A stretch of DNA of 64,000 nucleotides from Romboutsia lituseburensis DSM 797 (GTDB lineage Bacteria > Bacillota > Clostridia > Peptostreptococcales > Peptostreptococcaceae). Shown one piece after another: positions 1-9,147 of the stretch. Made by a program: the position numbers and the translations under genes. Position 1 is the first letter of the stretch, and every line of letters begins with the position of its first letter. The DNA lies in the NCBI RefSeq assembly GCF_900103615.1, contig NZ_FNGW01000001.1, positions 310,001-374,000 on the forward strand, read 5' to 3'. Under the pieces are notes generated by a model. It searched no databases and was not told where the DNA came from. It worked only from the letters and a program-made list of their open reading frames with translations.

Positions 1-319
1 TATCAAAATCTTCATAAAAATCTTTAAAGAACTCCAGTAAATCTTTAACTTTCATCCAATCATTTAAATATGTTCTTTCAGGTAAATAAGATACTATTTT
101 TTTAGTTTCTATTGATGGACTTATTCCATTTATTAATATTTCTCCACTATCTTGATGCAGTAGTCCATTCATTAATTTTATTAGTGTGCTCTTTCCACTT
201 CCATTAGGCCCAAGTAATCCTACTATTTTACCTTTTGGGATATTCAGATTCATATTTTTTATAACTTCTTTTTTTGCGTAACTTTTATTAAGGTCTTTTA
301 TTTCTACGATGTTTTCCAT
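1..319 (-). CDS. ABC transporter ATP-binding protein (N-terminal part, runs off window)
   Basis: The first 106 codons of an ATPase subunit are present. The Walker A motif GPNGSGKST lies near residue 37, followed by a Q-loop-like region; the signature motif and Walker B lie outside the window. The start ATG overlaps the stop of the upstream GntR gene (TAATG), so the two are translationally coupled. Its partner permease should lie just left of the window. The arrangement matches YtrA-type GntR/ABC operons, often linked to cell-envelope stress; the substrate cannot be told. Confidence 0.9.
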   Translation of the reverse strand, partial: MENIVEIKDLNKSYAKKEVIKNMNLNIPKGKIVGLLGPNGSGKSTLIKLMNGLLHQDSGEILINGISPSIETKKIVSYLPERTYLNDWMKVKDLLEFFKDFYEDFD

Positions 320-687
320 TACTCCATCTCCTTTAAATTTCTTAATATAATTTGTGTTAATTCTTCTTTCTTATATCCCAATTTTATAAGCATACTATAT
401 AATTCAGCTATTTCTATTCGTGCCATTTCTTCTCTTAAATGTACTATCGTATCTATATCATCTGTTACAAATCTACCACTCGTCCTTTGACTATACATTA
501 AGTTTTCTCTTTCTAATTCTGATAAAGCCCTTTGCATTGTGTTTGGGTTTACCTCAAAATCTAAAGCTAAGTCTCTTACAGACCTTAGTTTTGACCCTGC
601 CTCTAATTCTCCCGATATTATTTTAATCTTTAGAATATCTACTATTTGAATATATATAGGTTTATTATCATTAAACTCAAATGCCAT
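319..687 (-). CDS. GntR-family regulator, YtrA subfamily
   Basis: This 122-residue protein has an N-terminal winged helix (PIYIQIVDILKIKI, then LRSVRDLALDFEVNPNTMQRALSELE) and only a short helical tail, the layout of the YtrA subfamily, which lacks a large effector domain. A GGAGG ribosome binding site precedes the ATG. It is the first gene of an operon with the ABC ATPase, and a palindrome covers its promoter, so autorepression is likely. The inducer is unknown. It is a paralogue of the regulator at 10672-11028. Confidence 0.92.
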   Translation of the reverse strand: MAFEFNDNKPIYIQIVDILKIKIISGELEAGSKLRSVRDLALDFEVNPNTMQRALSELERENLMYSQRTSGRFVTDDIDTIVHLREEMARIEIAELYSMLIKLGYKKEELTQIILRNLKEME

Positions 688-704
688 TTTAACACCTCCG
701 TATT

Positions 705-755
705 ATTGTACTAATCACTTAATACAATGATACATCTTTGGATTAAGTTTGTCAA
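705..755 (-). promoter_or_regulatory. Promoter and palindromic operator of the left GntR operon
   Basis: On the minus strand a TTGACA (750-755) and a TATCAT (727-732) are 17 nt apart, a good sigma-A promoter. An imperfect 24-bp palindrome at 705-728 (half sites ATTGTA and TACAAT) begins at the -10 box and runs over the expected start point. That is where a YtrA-type repressor would be expected to bind. Confidence 0.7.
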
Positions 756-841
756 ACATCTTTTTAAAACATAATAGATTATTTAAACTTTAATCGAATA
801 AGTCGCTGCTTCAAAATAAATTAGATATATTTTAATATAAA

Positions 842-895
842 AAAGAAAGTGTCCCTTTTAACGATTTAAGAAAATCATTTTGAGACACTCTCTTT
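842..895 (-). terminator. Terminator of the two-component operon
   Basis: A stem of AAAGAAAGTGTC (842-853) and GACACTCTCTTT (884-895), with one mismatch, lies 33 nt past the stop of the sensor kinase gene and ends in A/T runs on both sides. Confidence 0.7.
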
Positions 896-927
896 ATTAC
901 TCTATATATTTATTTTTTATTTTTATT

Positions 928-2316
928 TTAAATCATTTTTTTAACTACAAAGAAAAATTCTATATCTTCATCATTTATATCTGCTCCATACTCAAATTTG
1001 TGCGCTTCTAGTATCTCTTTTACTATACTAAGTCCTAGCCCAGTTCCTGATAATTCCTTGCTTCTAGAGCTTTCAAGTACATAAAACGGCTTCCAAATGT
1101 TATCTATTTCTTCTTTATTTATATTATTTATTCCATTTTTTACACATACAAATATTTCATCATTATCTTTTAATAAAAATATATCTATTTTATTGTTACT
1201 ATTGTATTTTATTGCATTACTTATTAAATTATTTAAAACTATTTCTATGCTATCTTCATCAGCATTTATCATAAAATTATCATCATCTATTTTTATATTT
1301 AATTTTATATTTCTTTCTTCTATAAGGATTTCATATTTTTTAATACAATGAATTAATTTTTCCTTTAAGTCAAAATTGCACATGTTAAATTCTTTCTTTT
1401 CATATTTAGACCAATAAAGCAATGTATTTATAAGATCTGTTAAATGTTCACTTTGCTCAATTATTGTATCTATAAACGTGCCATCATCTATATTGTCTTG
1501 TATTCCTATAGCATATGCTTTTATAAGTGCTACTGGTGTTTTCATTTCATGCGATGCATCAGATATAAATCTCTTTAGGTTTTCATTCCTATTATTAAGC
1601 TCATTGTGAGCTTTTTCTAAGTTTACGCTCATTTTATTTATACTTTGTGATAGTTCTTCTATCTCATCATTAGTTTTTATTTCTTCTGTTCTAAATTTCA
1701 ACTTTGATATATCATTAGATAGTAATTTTAGTTTTTCTATTGGCTTTATTATTTTATTAGATAATATAAAAGTTAATATAGAGATTAATATTACAGAAAA
1801 TGCACTCATCATTATATTAAATCTATTTATAATTTCTATAGTTTCTTGTGAATGTTCTATTGTAGTTCCTATTGCAAAAATATAATCATCTTTTTTTATA
1901 AATTTAACTAATAAGCTGTACTTTGATTTTCCTTGGTTATATATCTTATTTACACTTTGATCATTAAGTTTGTACAGTGAATCCTTTGATATCCAAAACT
2001 TTTTCAAACTTATTCCTTTTTTCCAAAATTCATGTGAGAAATTTTCACTCACTTCATCTTCAACATTTGATGAGTTTAAATTTACTTGAGTATAAACAAT
2101 TGTTACATTGTTTTCTTGTTCCAAGTTGTTTATTTCTGACATTAGTTTTTGCGTACTTAATTTAGATATATCTTCTCCTAGATTATTTATAATTTGTTTT
2201 TTCTCGTGTAAATAGTATCTATGAATAAATAGTTTATTTATATTTAAGGAAACAAATGATACTAATATTACTGCTATGCATATACTTATAGACAGCTTTT
2301 TATTTAATTTAGTCAT
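928..2316 (-). CDS. Sensor histidine kinase of an OmpR-type two-component system
   Basis: This 462-residue membrane kinase has a transmembrane helix near residues 10-30, an extracellular domain of about 130 residues, a second helix near 165-187, a HAMP linker, a HisKA motif with the phosphorylated histidine at about residue 256 (SDASHEMKTP), an N box (NNLISNAIKYN) and a G box (GTGLGLSIV). Its start overlaps the stop of the response regulator gene by 8 nt, so the pair is co-translated. The layout resembles VanS/PhoR-like kinases; the signal is unknown. Confidence 0.93.
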   Translation of the reverse strand: MTKLNKKLSISICIAVILVSFVSLNINKLFIHRYYLHEKKQIINNLGEDISKLSTQKLMSEINNLEQENNVTIVYTQVNLNSSNVEDEVSENFSHEFWKKGISLKKFWISKDSLYKLNDQSVNKIYNQGKSKYSLLVKFIKKDDYIFAIGTTIEHSQETIEIINRFNIMMSAFSVILISILTFILSNKIIKPIEKLKLLSNDISKLKFRTEEIKTNDEIEELSQSINKMSVNLEKAHNELNNRNENLKRFISDASHEMKTPVALIKAYAIGIQDNIDDGTFIDTIIEQSEHLTDLINTLLYWSKYEKKEFNMCNFDLKEKLIHCIKKYEILIEERNIKLNIKIDDDNFMINADEDSIEIVLNNLISNAIKYNSNNKIDIFLLKDNDEIFVCVKNGINNINKEEIDNIWKPFYVLESSRSKELSGTGLGLSIVKEILEAHKFEYGADINDEDIEFFFVVKKMI

Positions 2317-2956
2317 TAATTCCCTCCAGGCTATATCCTATTCCTCTATGTGTTATTATCATTTCTTCACCTATTTTTGCTCTTAATCTTCTTATATGTG
2401 TATCTACAGTTCTATCATCTCCAAAGTAATCTATACCCCATACTAAATTTAATAATTTTTCTCTTGATAAAATTATGCCTTTATTATCTACAAAACATTT
2501 TATAAGCTCTAATTCTTTTTTAGTTAAATTTAGTTCAACTTCATCTTTATATACTTTATTTGTCTTAAAATCTATTTTTAAATCTTTTATTTTTAATATT
2601 TCATCTTCTCCTATTAACTTTTTTGCTCTTATTATAAGTACTCTTGGATCAAAAGGCTTTCTTACATAATCATCTGCACCACAACTTAGAGCATCAATTT
2701 CATCTTCTGTCTGACTTTTTGCAGTTAACATAAGAACCTTTGTGTTACTTTTCTTTTTTATCTCTTTGCATACATTTATTCCATCTATTTTAGGCATCAT
2801 CCAATCTAATATAGCTAAATCTATTTTATTTGTATAAAATAAATCTAATGCTTCTTGTCCATCTTTTGCTGTTAATACATTGTATCCTTCTTTTTTAAAG
2901 TATGCTTGAAGTATTTTTAGCATACTTAATTCATCATCCGCTATTAATATATTCAT
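2309..2956 (-). CDS. OmpR-family response regulator
   Basis: The 215-residue protein has a receiver domain with acidic residues near the N-terminus (ADDE), a phosphoacceptor Asp near residue 52 (LAILDWMMP) and a conserved Lys (VRKPFD), followed by a winged-helix DNA-binding domain (DDRTVDTHIRRLRAKIG). It is the partner of the downstream kinase. A very long perfect inverted repeat lies about 35 nt upstream and may take part in its control. Confidence 0.94.
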   Translation of the reverse strand: MNILIADDELSMLKILQAYFKKEGYNVLTAKDGQEALDLFYTNKIDLAILDWMMPKIDGINVCKEIKKKSNTKVLMLTAKSQTEDEIDALSCGADDYVRKPFDPRVLIIRAKKLIGEDEILKIKDLKIDFKTNKVYKDEVELNLTKKELELIKCFVDNKGIILSREKLLNLVWGIDYFGDDRTVDTHIRRLRAKIGEEMIITHRGIGYSLEGIND

Positions 2957-2989
2957 ATTGCACTTCCATTTCTATACATTATATTTCAA

Positions 2990-3047
2990 TTTATATTATA
3001 GTCTAATTTTGTTACATCTTCGTTACAAAATTAGACTATAATATAAA
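2990..3047. repeat. Perfect 23-bp inverted repeat upstream of the response regulator
   Basis: Arms at 2990-3012 and 3025-3047 are exact reverse complements (core ATAGTCTAATTTTGT), separated by 12 nt. The loop region also makes a direct repeat of GTTACA at 3011-3016 and 3022-3027, an 11-bp spacing typical of OmpR-family binding sites. It lies between a terminator and the regulator gene. It could be an operator for the encoded regulator or a structured 5' leader; the sequence alone does not decide. Confidence 0.75.
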
Positions 3048-3048
3048 A

Positions 3049-3078
3049 GGACTTGCTAACTTATATATTAACAAATCC
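3049..3078 (-). terminator. Terminator of the small gene at 3102-3302
   Basis: On the minus strand an 11-bp stem (GGATTTGTTAA with TTAGCAAGTCC, two G-U pairs) closes a short loop and is followed by a TTTTATA tract. It ends the message of the small upstream gene before the inverted repeat. Confidence 0.6.
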
Positions 3079-3101
3079 CTCTTAAAAACTATTATTTCTT
3101 T

Positions 3102-3302
3102 TTAATCTTCTATGTATTCAAGTATTATTTTTTGATTTTCTTTTAATGTTATTTCTTCTTTTTTAGATTTTATTCCTGATTTTTTTATTTTTACTTCTGC
3201 TACAAAAGGCTGGTTACCCTCTACCATATCAAGTAATTCATATGCTTTCTTTTTGCCTATTTTACTAGCAATTTCTTTTATAAGACCTATCTTTTTTATC
3301 AT
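3102..3302 (-). CDS. Small lysine-rich protein of unknown function
   Basis: This is a 66-residue, charged, soluble protein beginning MIKKIGLIKEIASKIG. The start was set at the ATG at 3300-3302 because the GTG nine bases upstream lies inside the ribosome binding site GAGGTGG. There is no signal peptide or membrane segment. I do not recognise the family. It has its own terminator and lies between the two-component operon and a membrane protein gene. Confidence 0.6.
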   Translation of the reverse strand: MIKKIGLIKEIASKIGKKKAYELLDMVEGNQPFVAEVKIKKSGIKSKKEEITLKENQKIILEYIED

Positions 3303-3393
3303 CTTTACCACCTCTATATTTATTTTTATATCTTAGATATTTATAAATATTCATTTTAATTAATCTATATTAATAGATATTTTAGAATATATT

Positions 3394-4047
3394 TTATATT
3401 AATCCTGTAGCTACCCCCATCATCATTACTATACTTATAACTGTAGTTATACTTTTTATAGTACTACTTTTTCTAATATCTATATTTTTTCTCATAAATA
3501 CTTTTACTAACACTGGTGTTAAATATTTAAATACACCTACAAATATAACTACTAATAATAATAATTGAAGTATAAGTGGCAATTTAAGCATAAAGTTATT
3601 TACTCCTAAGTATTTAGTACTAATCATCATAATAGTACTTAAAAATATCATAACCATAGCTAATAAAGACTCTGCTAATTCTTTGTATGGCTTATACTTT
3701 ACAAATATCAATTCATAGAAAGTTTTACTTGGTGATTTTTTTAGATGATTTAATAGCTCTTGCGGTTTCATAAATTTTAATTTTTCATCATATGATATAA
3801 CTTCAACTACATACATTTTTATATTGTCGTCTTTATTAATTAAGCTTTTTTCATTTTTTATAGCTTTATCATAATATTTAACCATCCTATATGATTCTTG
3901 ATTTATATATTTTTTAAGTGTATTTTTTATTGTTAAACTTATGTCCTCATCTTCTTGTAGTTTAATTTTTATGTAATAATTATTTTTGTATAATAATATT
4001 TTGTCATCTTGATTTTTAATAATTACTCCAATGTATTTTTCATCCAT
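3394..4047 (-). CDS. Membrane protein with soluble N-terminal domain, function unknown
   Basis: About 217 residues from the ATG that lies 9 nt after a GGGGGG ribosome binding site; an ATG seven codons upstream lies too close to that site. The first 125 residues are soluble (YIGVIIKNQDDKILLYK, faintly like the first strands of a Nudix fold but with no Nudix box). Three hydrophobic helices follow, near residues 125-145, 155-178 and 195-215. No enzyme motif was found. Confidence 0.6.
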   Translation of the reverse strand: MDEKYIGVIIKNQDDKILLYKNNYYIKIKLQEDEDISLTIKNTLKKYINQESYRMVKYYDKAIKNEKSLINKDDNIKMYVVEVISYDEKLKFMKPQELLNHLKKSPSKTFYELIFVKYKPYKELAESLLAMVMIFLSTIMMISTKYLGVNNFMLKLPLILQLLLLVVIFVGVFKYLTPVLVKVFMRKNIDIRKSSTIKSITTVISIVMMMGVATGLI

Positions 4048-4169
4048 TAAAAGCATCCCCCCTGACATTTTTAATCATTAATACAATTGTAGCTTATTTT
4101 AATTTAATTTTCTTTATATTTTAGTATATTGTGTATTATAGTTCACTTTAAAATTATACCAAAACTAAT

Positions 4170-4216
4170 AAAGGATGTATTAAAATGAATTTTTTCATTA
4201 ATTAATACACCCTTTG
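4170..4216 (-). terminator. Terminator downstream of the orphan sensor kinase
   Basis: On the minus strand AAAGGGTGTATTAA pairs with TTAATACATCCTTT around a loop of about 18 nt and is followed by ATTAGTTTT. It lies about 70 nt past the kinase stop codon. Confidence 0.6.
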
Positions 4217-4284
4217 TTACAAATTGTTTATCATATATTTTAAGTAAATACTAAGTCGTTAAAACTACTATTTTATAAACAAAT

Positions 4285-6258
4285 TTAGAAATAAATATCA
4301 GAAAACTCAACGCCAGTTTTTAATACTACCGCATCCATATCACTTACTTCATATGTAATTTCTAATTCACTGTTTTCATCTAATTTTATTGGTAAATATA
4401 CTGTAAATTCACTACCTTCACCAACACTAGATTTAACTTTAATATCTCCTCCATGTAGATTTATAAATGATTTTACAAGAGATAATCCTATTCCACTGCC
4501 TTCATTTTTCCTTACCATTATATCATCTATTTGAGTAAACCTCTCAAATATATTTTCTAAATGTTTTTTCTCCATACCTATTCCAGTATCTTTTACAGAA
4601 CACATAAGTGTATCTTCTGATTTTTCTACAGTTACATATATGTTTGTATTTTCTTGGGAAAATTTAATAGCATTAGACATTAAATTTAATATTATTCTTT
4701 CTATCTTGTCTGGATCAATTGACATTATAACTTCTTCTTCATTAGTATCAAATACAATATCTATATTTTTAGTTGCTGCATATGGTACAACAGAATTTAC
4801 TATGCTTTCAATTAAAAACACTATATCTATATTCTTAGTCTTTAAGTTCATAAATCCAGAATCTATTTTTGCTATATCTATAATGTTATTTGTAAGTCTA
4901 ATCAACCTATTACAATTTTGTTTAATTATACTAGTTTTTTGTACATTACTTTCAAAATAATTGCTTTTTTCTTTATTTATGTTTAACTCTAATAATTGAT
5001 TAGATGACATTATAACTGCTATAGGCGTTCTTAATTCATGACTTATATTTGATATAAAATTGTTCTGAGCTTTATTTGTGTTTTCAGCTAATTCTTTTGC
5101 TTTTAATAATTCTTTTTCATAATGCAATCTTTTTATCATATACAGAACAAGTACTATTATTACTATTATAAGACTTATTAATAAAATAATGGTTGCAATA
5201 ACAACTTCCTTATAGTCTTTTAATATATCTATTGGATCATTGTATATCTCGCTTCCTCTTGGTATATCCCATTTTTTTATACCATACTTTTTCATAGTAT
5301 TATAGTTGAATGTATAATGATTTATAGAGTCTCCAGTTATGATTTTTCTTTTCGGTTTTTTACCTTCAAGTAAAGATTTAACCATTTTCCCAGCTTCTTC
5401 ACCTTGAGTTATATGACTAATAGTTGAACCGCCTATGAATCCTTCTTTTACATGGTAGTCTAGTACTCCATATACAGGTACATCAGTATGTTCTAATATA
5501 AATTTTGATGACTCTTCTATCCCTAATACATTTCCACTTTTATCTGTATATGCATAAATCACTAATAATACATCATCGTCAGTTAATTTGCTTAAACGTT
5601 TTGCAAAATCTGCAAATGTAATTTCAGCCAATGATATGTGCTCAAAATTAAGGCTTTTATATTCATTTTTATAGTTATAAAACTCCTTTATCTCAGTAGA
5701 AGCTTCAGTTGGATTGTCAGTTATAGCTATTATATTCTTTCCACTATGAAGTCTACTAATCAAGTCTATATTTTCTTTTATAGATGGAAATTCCGTTACA
5801 CCATAAACATTATCTTCATTATTTGCTTCACTTGCTAATTTAACTTCACTTACTCCTAAATATACTAATGGTATATCTTTAAACAACTCATTTCTATGCT
5901 TTAATGAAAAATTTAAAGCTCTATCATCCCCACATACAACAACATCAAATTTTTTATAATTTTTTAGTTTATATTTTATTGAATTATAAAAATTTTCTTC
6001 ATTTTCTTTACTAGAAAATGTTTTAGTATCCATGTACTCAATTTGTAGTACTACATTATCACCAATTTCTTTTTTTATCCCGTTAACTTGATCGTTAAAT
6101 GACACGAAATTTGGATTATATGAACTGATATATAAAACATGTTTATATTCAGGTCTTGAATCTGCAATTATATAATTGCTGGTTACTACAAAGCTAATAA
6201 TAAATAACATAATTCCAAATATTAATCGGACACTTTCCCCTGCTTTTTTACTTTCCAT
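4285..6258 (-). CDS. Orphan sensor histidine kinase with ABC-type binding-protein sensor
   Basis: The 657-residue protein has a signal anchor near residues 13-31, an extracellular domain of roughly 300 residues resembling the ABC_sub_bind (TrpX-like) family (HVLYISSYNPNF, VYGVLDYHVKEGFIGG), a second helix near 350-372, HisKA (SNISHELRTPIAVIM) and HATPase_c (NLMSNAIKFS, GSGIGLSLVKSF). There is no receiver domain and no adjacent response regulator. GGGGG precedes the ATG. It probably senses a small extracellular ligand through a domain borrowed from solute-binding proteins. Its partner regulator must be encoded elsewhere. Confidence 0.88.
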   Translation of the reverse strand: MESKKAGESVRLIFGIMLFIISFVVTSNYIIADSRPEYKHVLYISSYNPNFVSFNDQVNGIKKEIGDNVVLQIEYMDTKTFSSKENEENFYNSIKYKLKNYKKFDVVVCGDDRALNFSLKHRNELFKDIPLVYLGVSEVKLASEANNEDNVYGVTEFPSIKENIDLISRLHSGKNIIAITDNPTEASTEIKEFYNYKNEYKSLNFEHISLAEITFADFAKRLSKLTDDDVLLVIYAYTDKSGNVLGIEESSKFILEHTDVPVYGVLDYHVKEGFIGGSTISHITQGEEAGKMVKSLLEGKKPKRKIITGDSINHYTFNYNTMKKYGIKKWDIPRGSEIYNDPIDILKDYKEVVIATIILLISLIIVIIVLVLYMIKRLHYEKELLKAKELAENTNKAQNNFISNISHELRTPIAVIMSSNQLLELNINKEKSNYFESNVQKTSIIKQNCNRLIRLTNNIIDIAKIDSGFMNLKTKNIDIVFLIESIVNSVVPYAATKNIDIVFDTNEEEVIMSIDPDKIERIILNLMSNAIKFSQENTNIYVTVEKSEDTLMCSVKDTGIGMEKKHLENIFERFTQIDDIMVRKNEGSGIGLSLVKSFINLHGGDIKVKSSVGEGSEFTVYLPIKLDENSELEITYEVSDMDAVVLKTGVEFSDIYF

Positions 6259-6470
6259 ATAAACTTCCCCCTCGTATAATTTTGTACTTTATACGTTTTC
6301 ATTTTGATAATATTATATCATTTTCACACTAAAATTTAAATATTGTAAACTAATTTAACGTTTTTCGATTTCTTTTAACAGTTAATGTCTTTTGCCGAAA
6401 ATTTTATTTTTTGTAAAAAAGCATTTTAAATTTTGCTATGTTTTAAATAAGGGTTGATAACGAAACACAT

Positions 6471-6502
6471 AAAAGTGGACAAAGCTAGCTTTGTCCACTT
6501 TT
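6471..6502 (-). terminator. Perfect palindromic terminator after the VanZ genes
   Basis: A perfect 32-bp palindrome (AAAAGTGGACAAAG, CTAG, then the complement) ends the minus-strand operon read from about 11.0 kb. The rest of the 359-nt gap at 6259-6617 holds only A/T-rich sequence and the ribosome binding site region of the kinase gene; I see no other gene in it. Confidence 0.8.
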
Positions 6503-6617
6503 ATTAAACTACAGTATTTAAAATTATTAATTAAAATTCAATTAAACTCATGCTCTAATTTTACAATCTATCCTTATATGAAGTTATTCTATTTTCATAT
6601 ATTTTGAAAATGTTAAA

Positions 6618-7133
6618 TTATATATTAACCAATACAAGAATAGATAATAAAGATACCATAAAGGTTGTTCCAATTGTAGCAAGAATGTTCATCAATTTAT
6701 ATATTTTATGTTTCTCTTTAAACAATTTAACTAAAATATACATTATCAATAATCCTACTATGCCACCTAAAGTATTATTAATAATATCTGTAATATCAGA
6801 AGCACCTATAGCCATAACAAATTGTGATATTTCACATATTAAACTTACAATGAAAATAACAGATATTTTTTTGATAGTAGACCACTTAGAAAATAACATT
6901 TCTGTATATATACCCAAAGGTATAAAAATTATCATATTCATAAAAATTTCTGAAAAATCAATTTTTCCGTTTACAATTAATGATTCATAAAATGGAATTA
7001 AGTTTATATTTCTAAGGTAACCCATTCTACTAAACGGAATTTCTAATTTAAAAACAATTATTTCAAAAATAGCAATTAAATAAACAATAAATAGTATCTT
7101 AGTCGTTTTTGTAATTTTACTGCTATCTTTCAT
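6618..7133 (-). CDS. VanZ family membrane protein
   Basis: A 171-residue protein with about five membrane helices and VanZ-like motifs: NLIPFYES, a FMNMIIFIPLGIY helix, and SDITDIINNTLGGIVG near the end. VanZ was first described in the Tn1546 vancomycin cluster as giving low-level teicoplanin resistance; in general the family is of unknown biochemical function. It is the second of two adjacent VanZ genes and the last gene before a strong terminator, probably the end of the GntR/ABC operon. There is no vanHAX nearby. Confidence 0.88.
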   Translation of the reverse strand: MKDSSKITKTTKILFIVYLIAIFEIIVFKLEIPFSRMGYLRNINLIPFYESLIVNGKIDFSEIFMNMIIFIPLGIYTEMLFSKWSTIKKISVIFIVSLICEISQFVMAIGASDITDIINNTLGGIVGLLIMYILVKLFKEKHKIYKLMNILATIGTTFMVSLLSILVLVNI

Positions 7134-7218
7134 AAATTCTCCCCCTCTTTTGATTCGCTTATGTTAATACTGATGTTACATTGCTAATAGTAATACCTCC
7201 GAAAATTGATTATATCAA

Positions 7219-7854
7219 TTATCCAGTAAAATAAATATATCTATCATAAAAACCAAATATTACAATTACCATATAAGGAATGATTATACATGCTGGCAAC
7301 ATAAATTGATTTTGAATAATTCTTGACTGGTCAATAATGTTTCTTCTAAATTCAGGAATTGATTTCTTTAAGTAACTAAATACTAAGTAGCCCAATATTG
7401 TACCAAAAGTATTAAGTATTAAATCATCTATATCCGTAGCTCTAATTAAAAATAACTGTGTAAATTCAATAAATAATGATATACAAAATCCAAGTATAGC
7501 AGTTGACTTTAAATTATCTAGTTTATTGAATAATATTGGTGCTAAAAATCCTATTGGCATAAACATTATAATATTGCCTAAAATATTTATTATTAAATAA
7601 AAAGTTACCCCACCTTTAATCATCTCAATTATCCCAGCAAAAGGGATAAATTCTATATCATGTATATTTATACTAATATTAAATCCACTCATAGGTGAAA
7701 CACCTGTTAAAGAAAATACTATAACCATAGTTATACAAAGTAAGGTAATTCCTATTTTATATATATAACTTAGCTTATCTTTTTTGCAAGTTGTATACAT
7801 AATAATTATGACAATTAATAAGCTTATTAAAATATCCCGTCCTAATATTTGCAT
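7219..7854 (-). CDS. VanZ family membrane protein
   Basis: A 211-residue protein with five or six membrane helices and the VanZ signature: IEFIPF, INILGNIIMFMPIGFLAP, then IEFTQLFLIRATDIDDLILNTFGTILGY. Its N- and C-terminal extensions make it longer than its neighbour. The ATG follows GGGGGC. The 42-nt gap to the secreted-protein gene upstream, with no terminator, suggests one transcript. Tandem VanZ genes with an ABC system point to an envelope or antibiotic stress role, by inference. Confidence 0.88.
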   Translation of the reverse strand: MQILGRDILISLLIVIIIMYTTCKKDKLSYIYKIGITLLCITMVIVFSLTGVSPMSGFNISINIHDIEFIPFAGIIEMIKGGVTFYLIINILGNIIMFMPIGFLAPILFNKLDNLKSTAILGFCISLFIEFTQLFLIRATDIDDLILNTFGTILGYLVFSYLKKSIPEFRRNIIDQSRIIQNQFMLPACIIIPYMVIVIFGFYDRYIYFTG

Positions 7855-7896
7855 CTAAATGCCCCCTTGTCAAACAAACCTTATTTAACTATATAT

Positions 7897-9132
7897 TTAT
7901 ATTTCATCATTTGTTAATATGTTTGGTGAAACATATGATGTTGAGTCATTTCTTATTATTCCTGAGTATAAATTTTTCTTAGTATTTTTGTCTATAACGT
8001 ATAAATATTGTCTATTTAATGGAGCACTTGGTCCTGTTTGTTCTGCATACTCACTAGAGTCAATTATTAGATATAATTTATTATCTATATATCTCATGCT
8101 TGTTATAGATATTCCATCTTTATTATCATTTACACTTATGTTGTACTCTTCATTTTGATTTATCCATTTTTTATTTTTTAAGTCAAGTGTAGATAATTTC
8201 ATAGATAATTTATTTTTATTAGCAATATCATTTGTTAAAAATATTACCTTATCTCCCTCAACATAGAAATTACTTATATTATTATTAGCTTCCATATCGA
8301 AAGGCATTTTTTCTGAATTAAACTTATTATTTTTAAAGTCATAACTCATCAATTCAAATTTTTTCTTCATATTATCTTTATTTGAATTATCTATAGTTTC
8401 CTTTATAAAATAAAGTGTATTTTCATATTTAAATGATGTATAACTTAATTTAGATAGCTCGTCTTTATCTGCTACTACTCTACTTGCTACAAGCTCTGAT
8501 GATTTATTTTCTAAATCTAATTTATATATATTAGCTAAGCAACCTTTGCTAATTGAAACTGTTTCTTCTTCATCTAAGTACCCTGGACTTTTATCTATCC
8601 CAACTAATACATATAATTCATTGTTATATACTATTGTTTGACTTACTGAATTATTGTCATTATTGTTTTTAAATTTATAGTTAAGAGGTATTTCATAATA
8701 ATCATCTTTTTTAGATTTTAAATCTCTATTTGTTACATTTGCATACAGTTCTCCATGATCACTAGTTTTGTAATCTTTTGATACATGTATCTCTCCTATG
8801 TTATTTTCTATCTTATACATATTTTCACTATTGTTAACTGATTTAAATATATCTCTATTTTCTCTATATTCCTTTTTAAGTGGAAGTGATCTTACTGCAT
8901 CTTTTGAATGTTTTTTTACTTCTATATTGTCTTTTGATATTTTTACTTCTGATGTTTTATAATATCCTTTATGATCTTGATACACTACATTTACATTATC
9001 TAAAACACTTCTATTTCCATTTATATCTATAACTTCATAATTTTCTTTATTACTTATACCTATACTAACCGTTGTTAAAAGCATAAGGCCTACTGTTGTA
9101 ACTAATACTATTTTTGATGCTCTTTTATTCAT
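7897..9132 (-). CDS. Secreted or membrane-anchored protein, possible beta-propeller
   Basis: A 411-residue protein with an N-terminal hydrophobic helix (residues 9-27). The remainder is extracellular and rich in alternating strand patterns such as YNNELYVLVGID, YENTLYFIKE and RYIDNKLYLIIDSS. Repeating short hydrophobic-aromatic strands suggest a degenerate beta-propeller, but I cannot name a family. It starts 15 nt after the ABC permease, so it is probably an accessory or ligand-binding part of that transporter operon. Confidence 0.7.
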   Translation of the reverse strand: MNKRASKIVLVTTVGLMLLTTVSIGISNKENYEVIDINGNRSVLDNVNVVYQDHKGYYKTSEVKISKDNIEVKKHSKDAVRSLPLKKEYRENRDIFKSVNNSENMYKIENNIGEIHVSKDYKTSDHGELYANVTNRDLKSKKDDYYEIPLNYKFKNNNDNNSVSQTIVYNNELYVLVGIDKSPGYLDEEETVSISKGCLANIYKLDLENKSSELVASRVVADKDELSKLSYTSFKYENTLYFIKETIDNSNKDNMKKKFELMSYDFKNNKFNSEKMPFDMEANNNISNFYVEGDKVIFLTNDIANKNKLSMKLSTLDLKNKKWINQNEEYNISVNDNKDGISITSMRYIDNKLYLIIDSSEYAEQTGPSAPLNRQYLYVIDKNTKKNLYSGIIRNDSTSYVSPNILTNDEI

Positions 9133-9147
9133 TCTAATTCCCCTCCT

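Noticed and set aside
6618-7854. Vancomycin resistance cluster
   Set aside because: VanZ-family genes are widespread and no vanH, vanA or vanX genes are near; VanZ alone does not make such a cluster.
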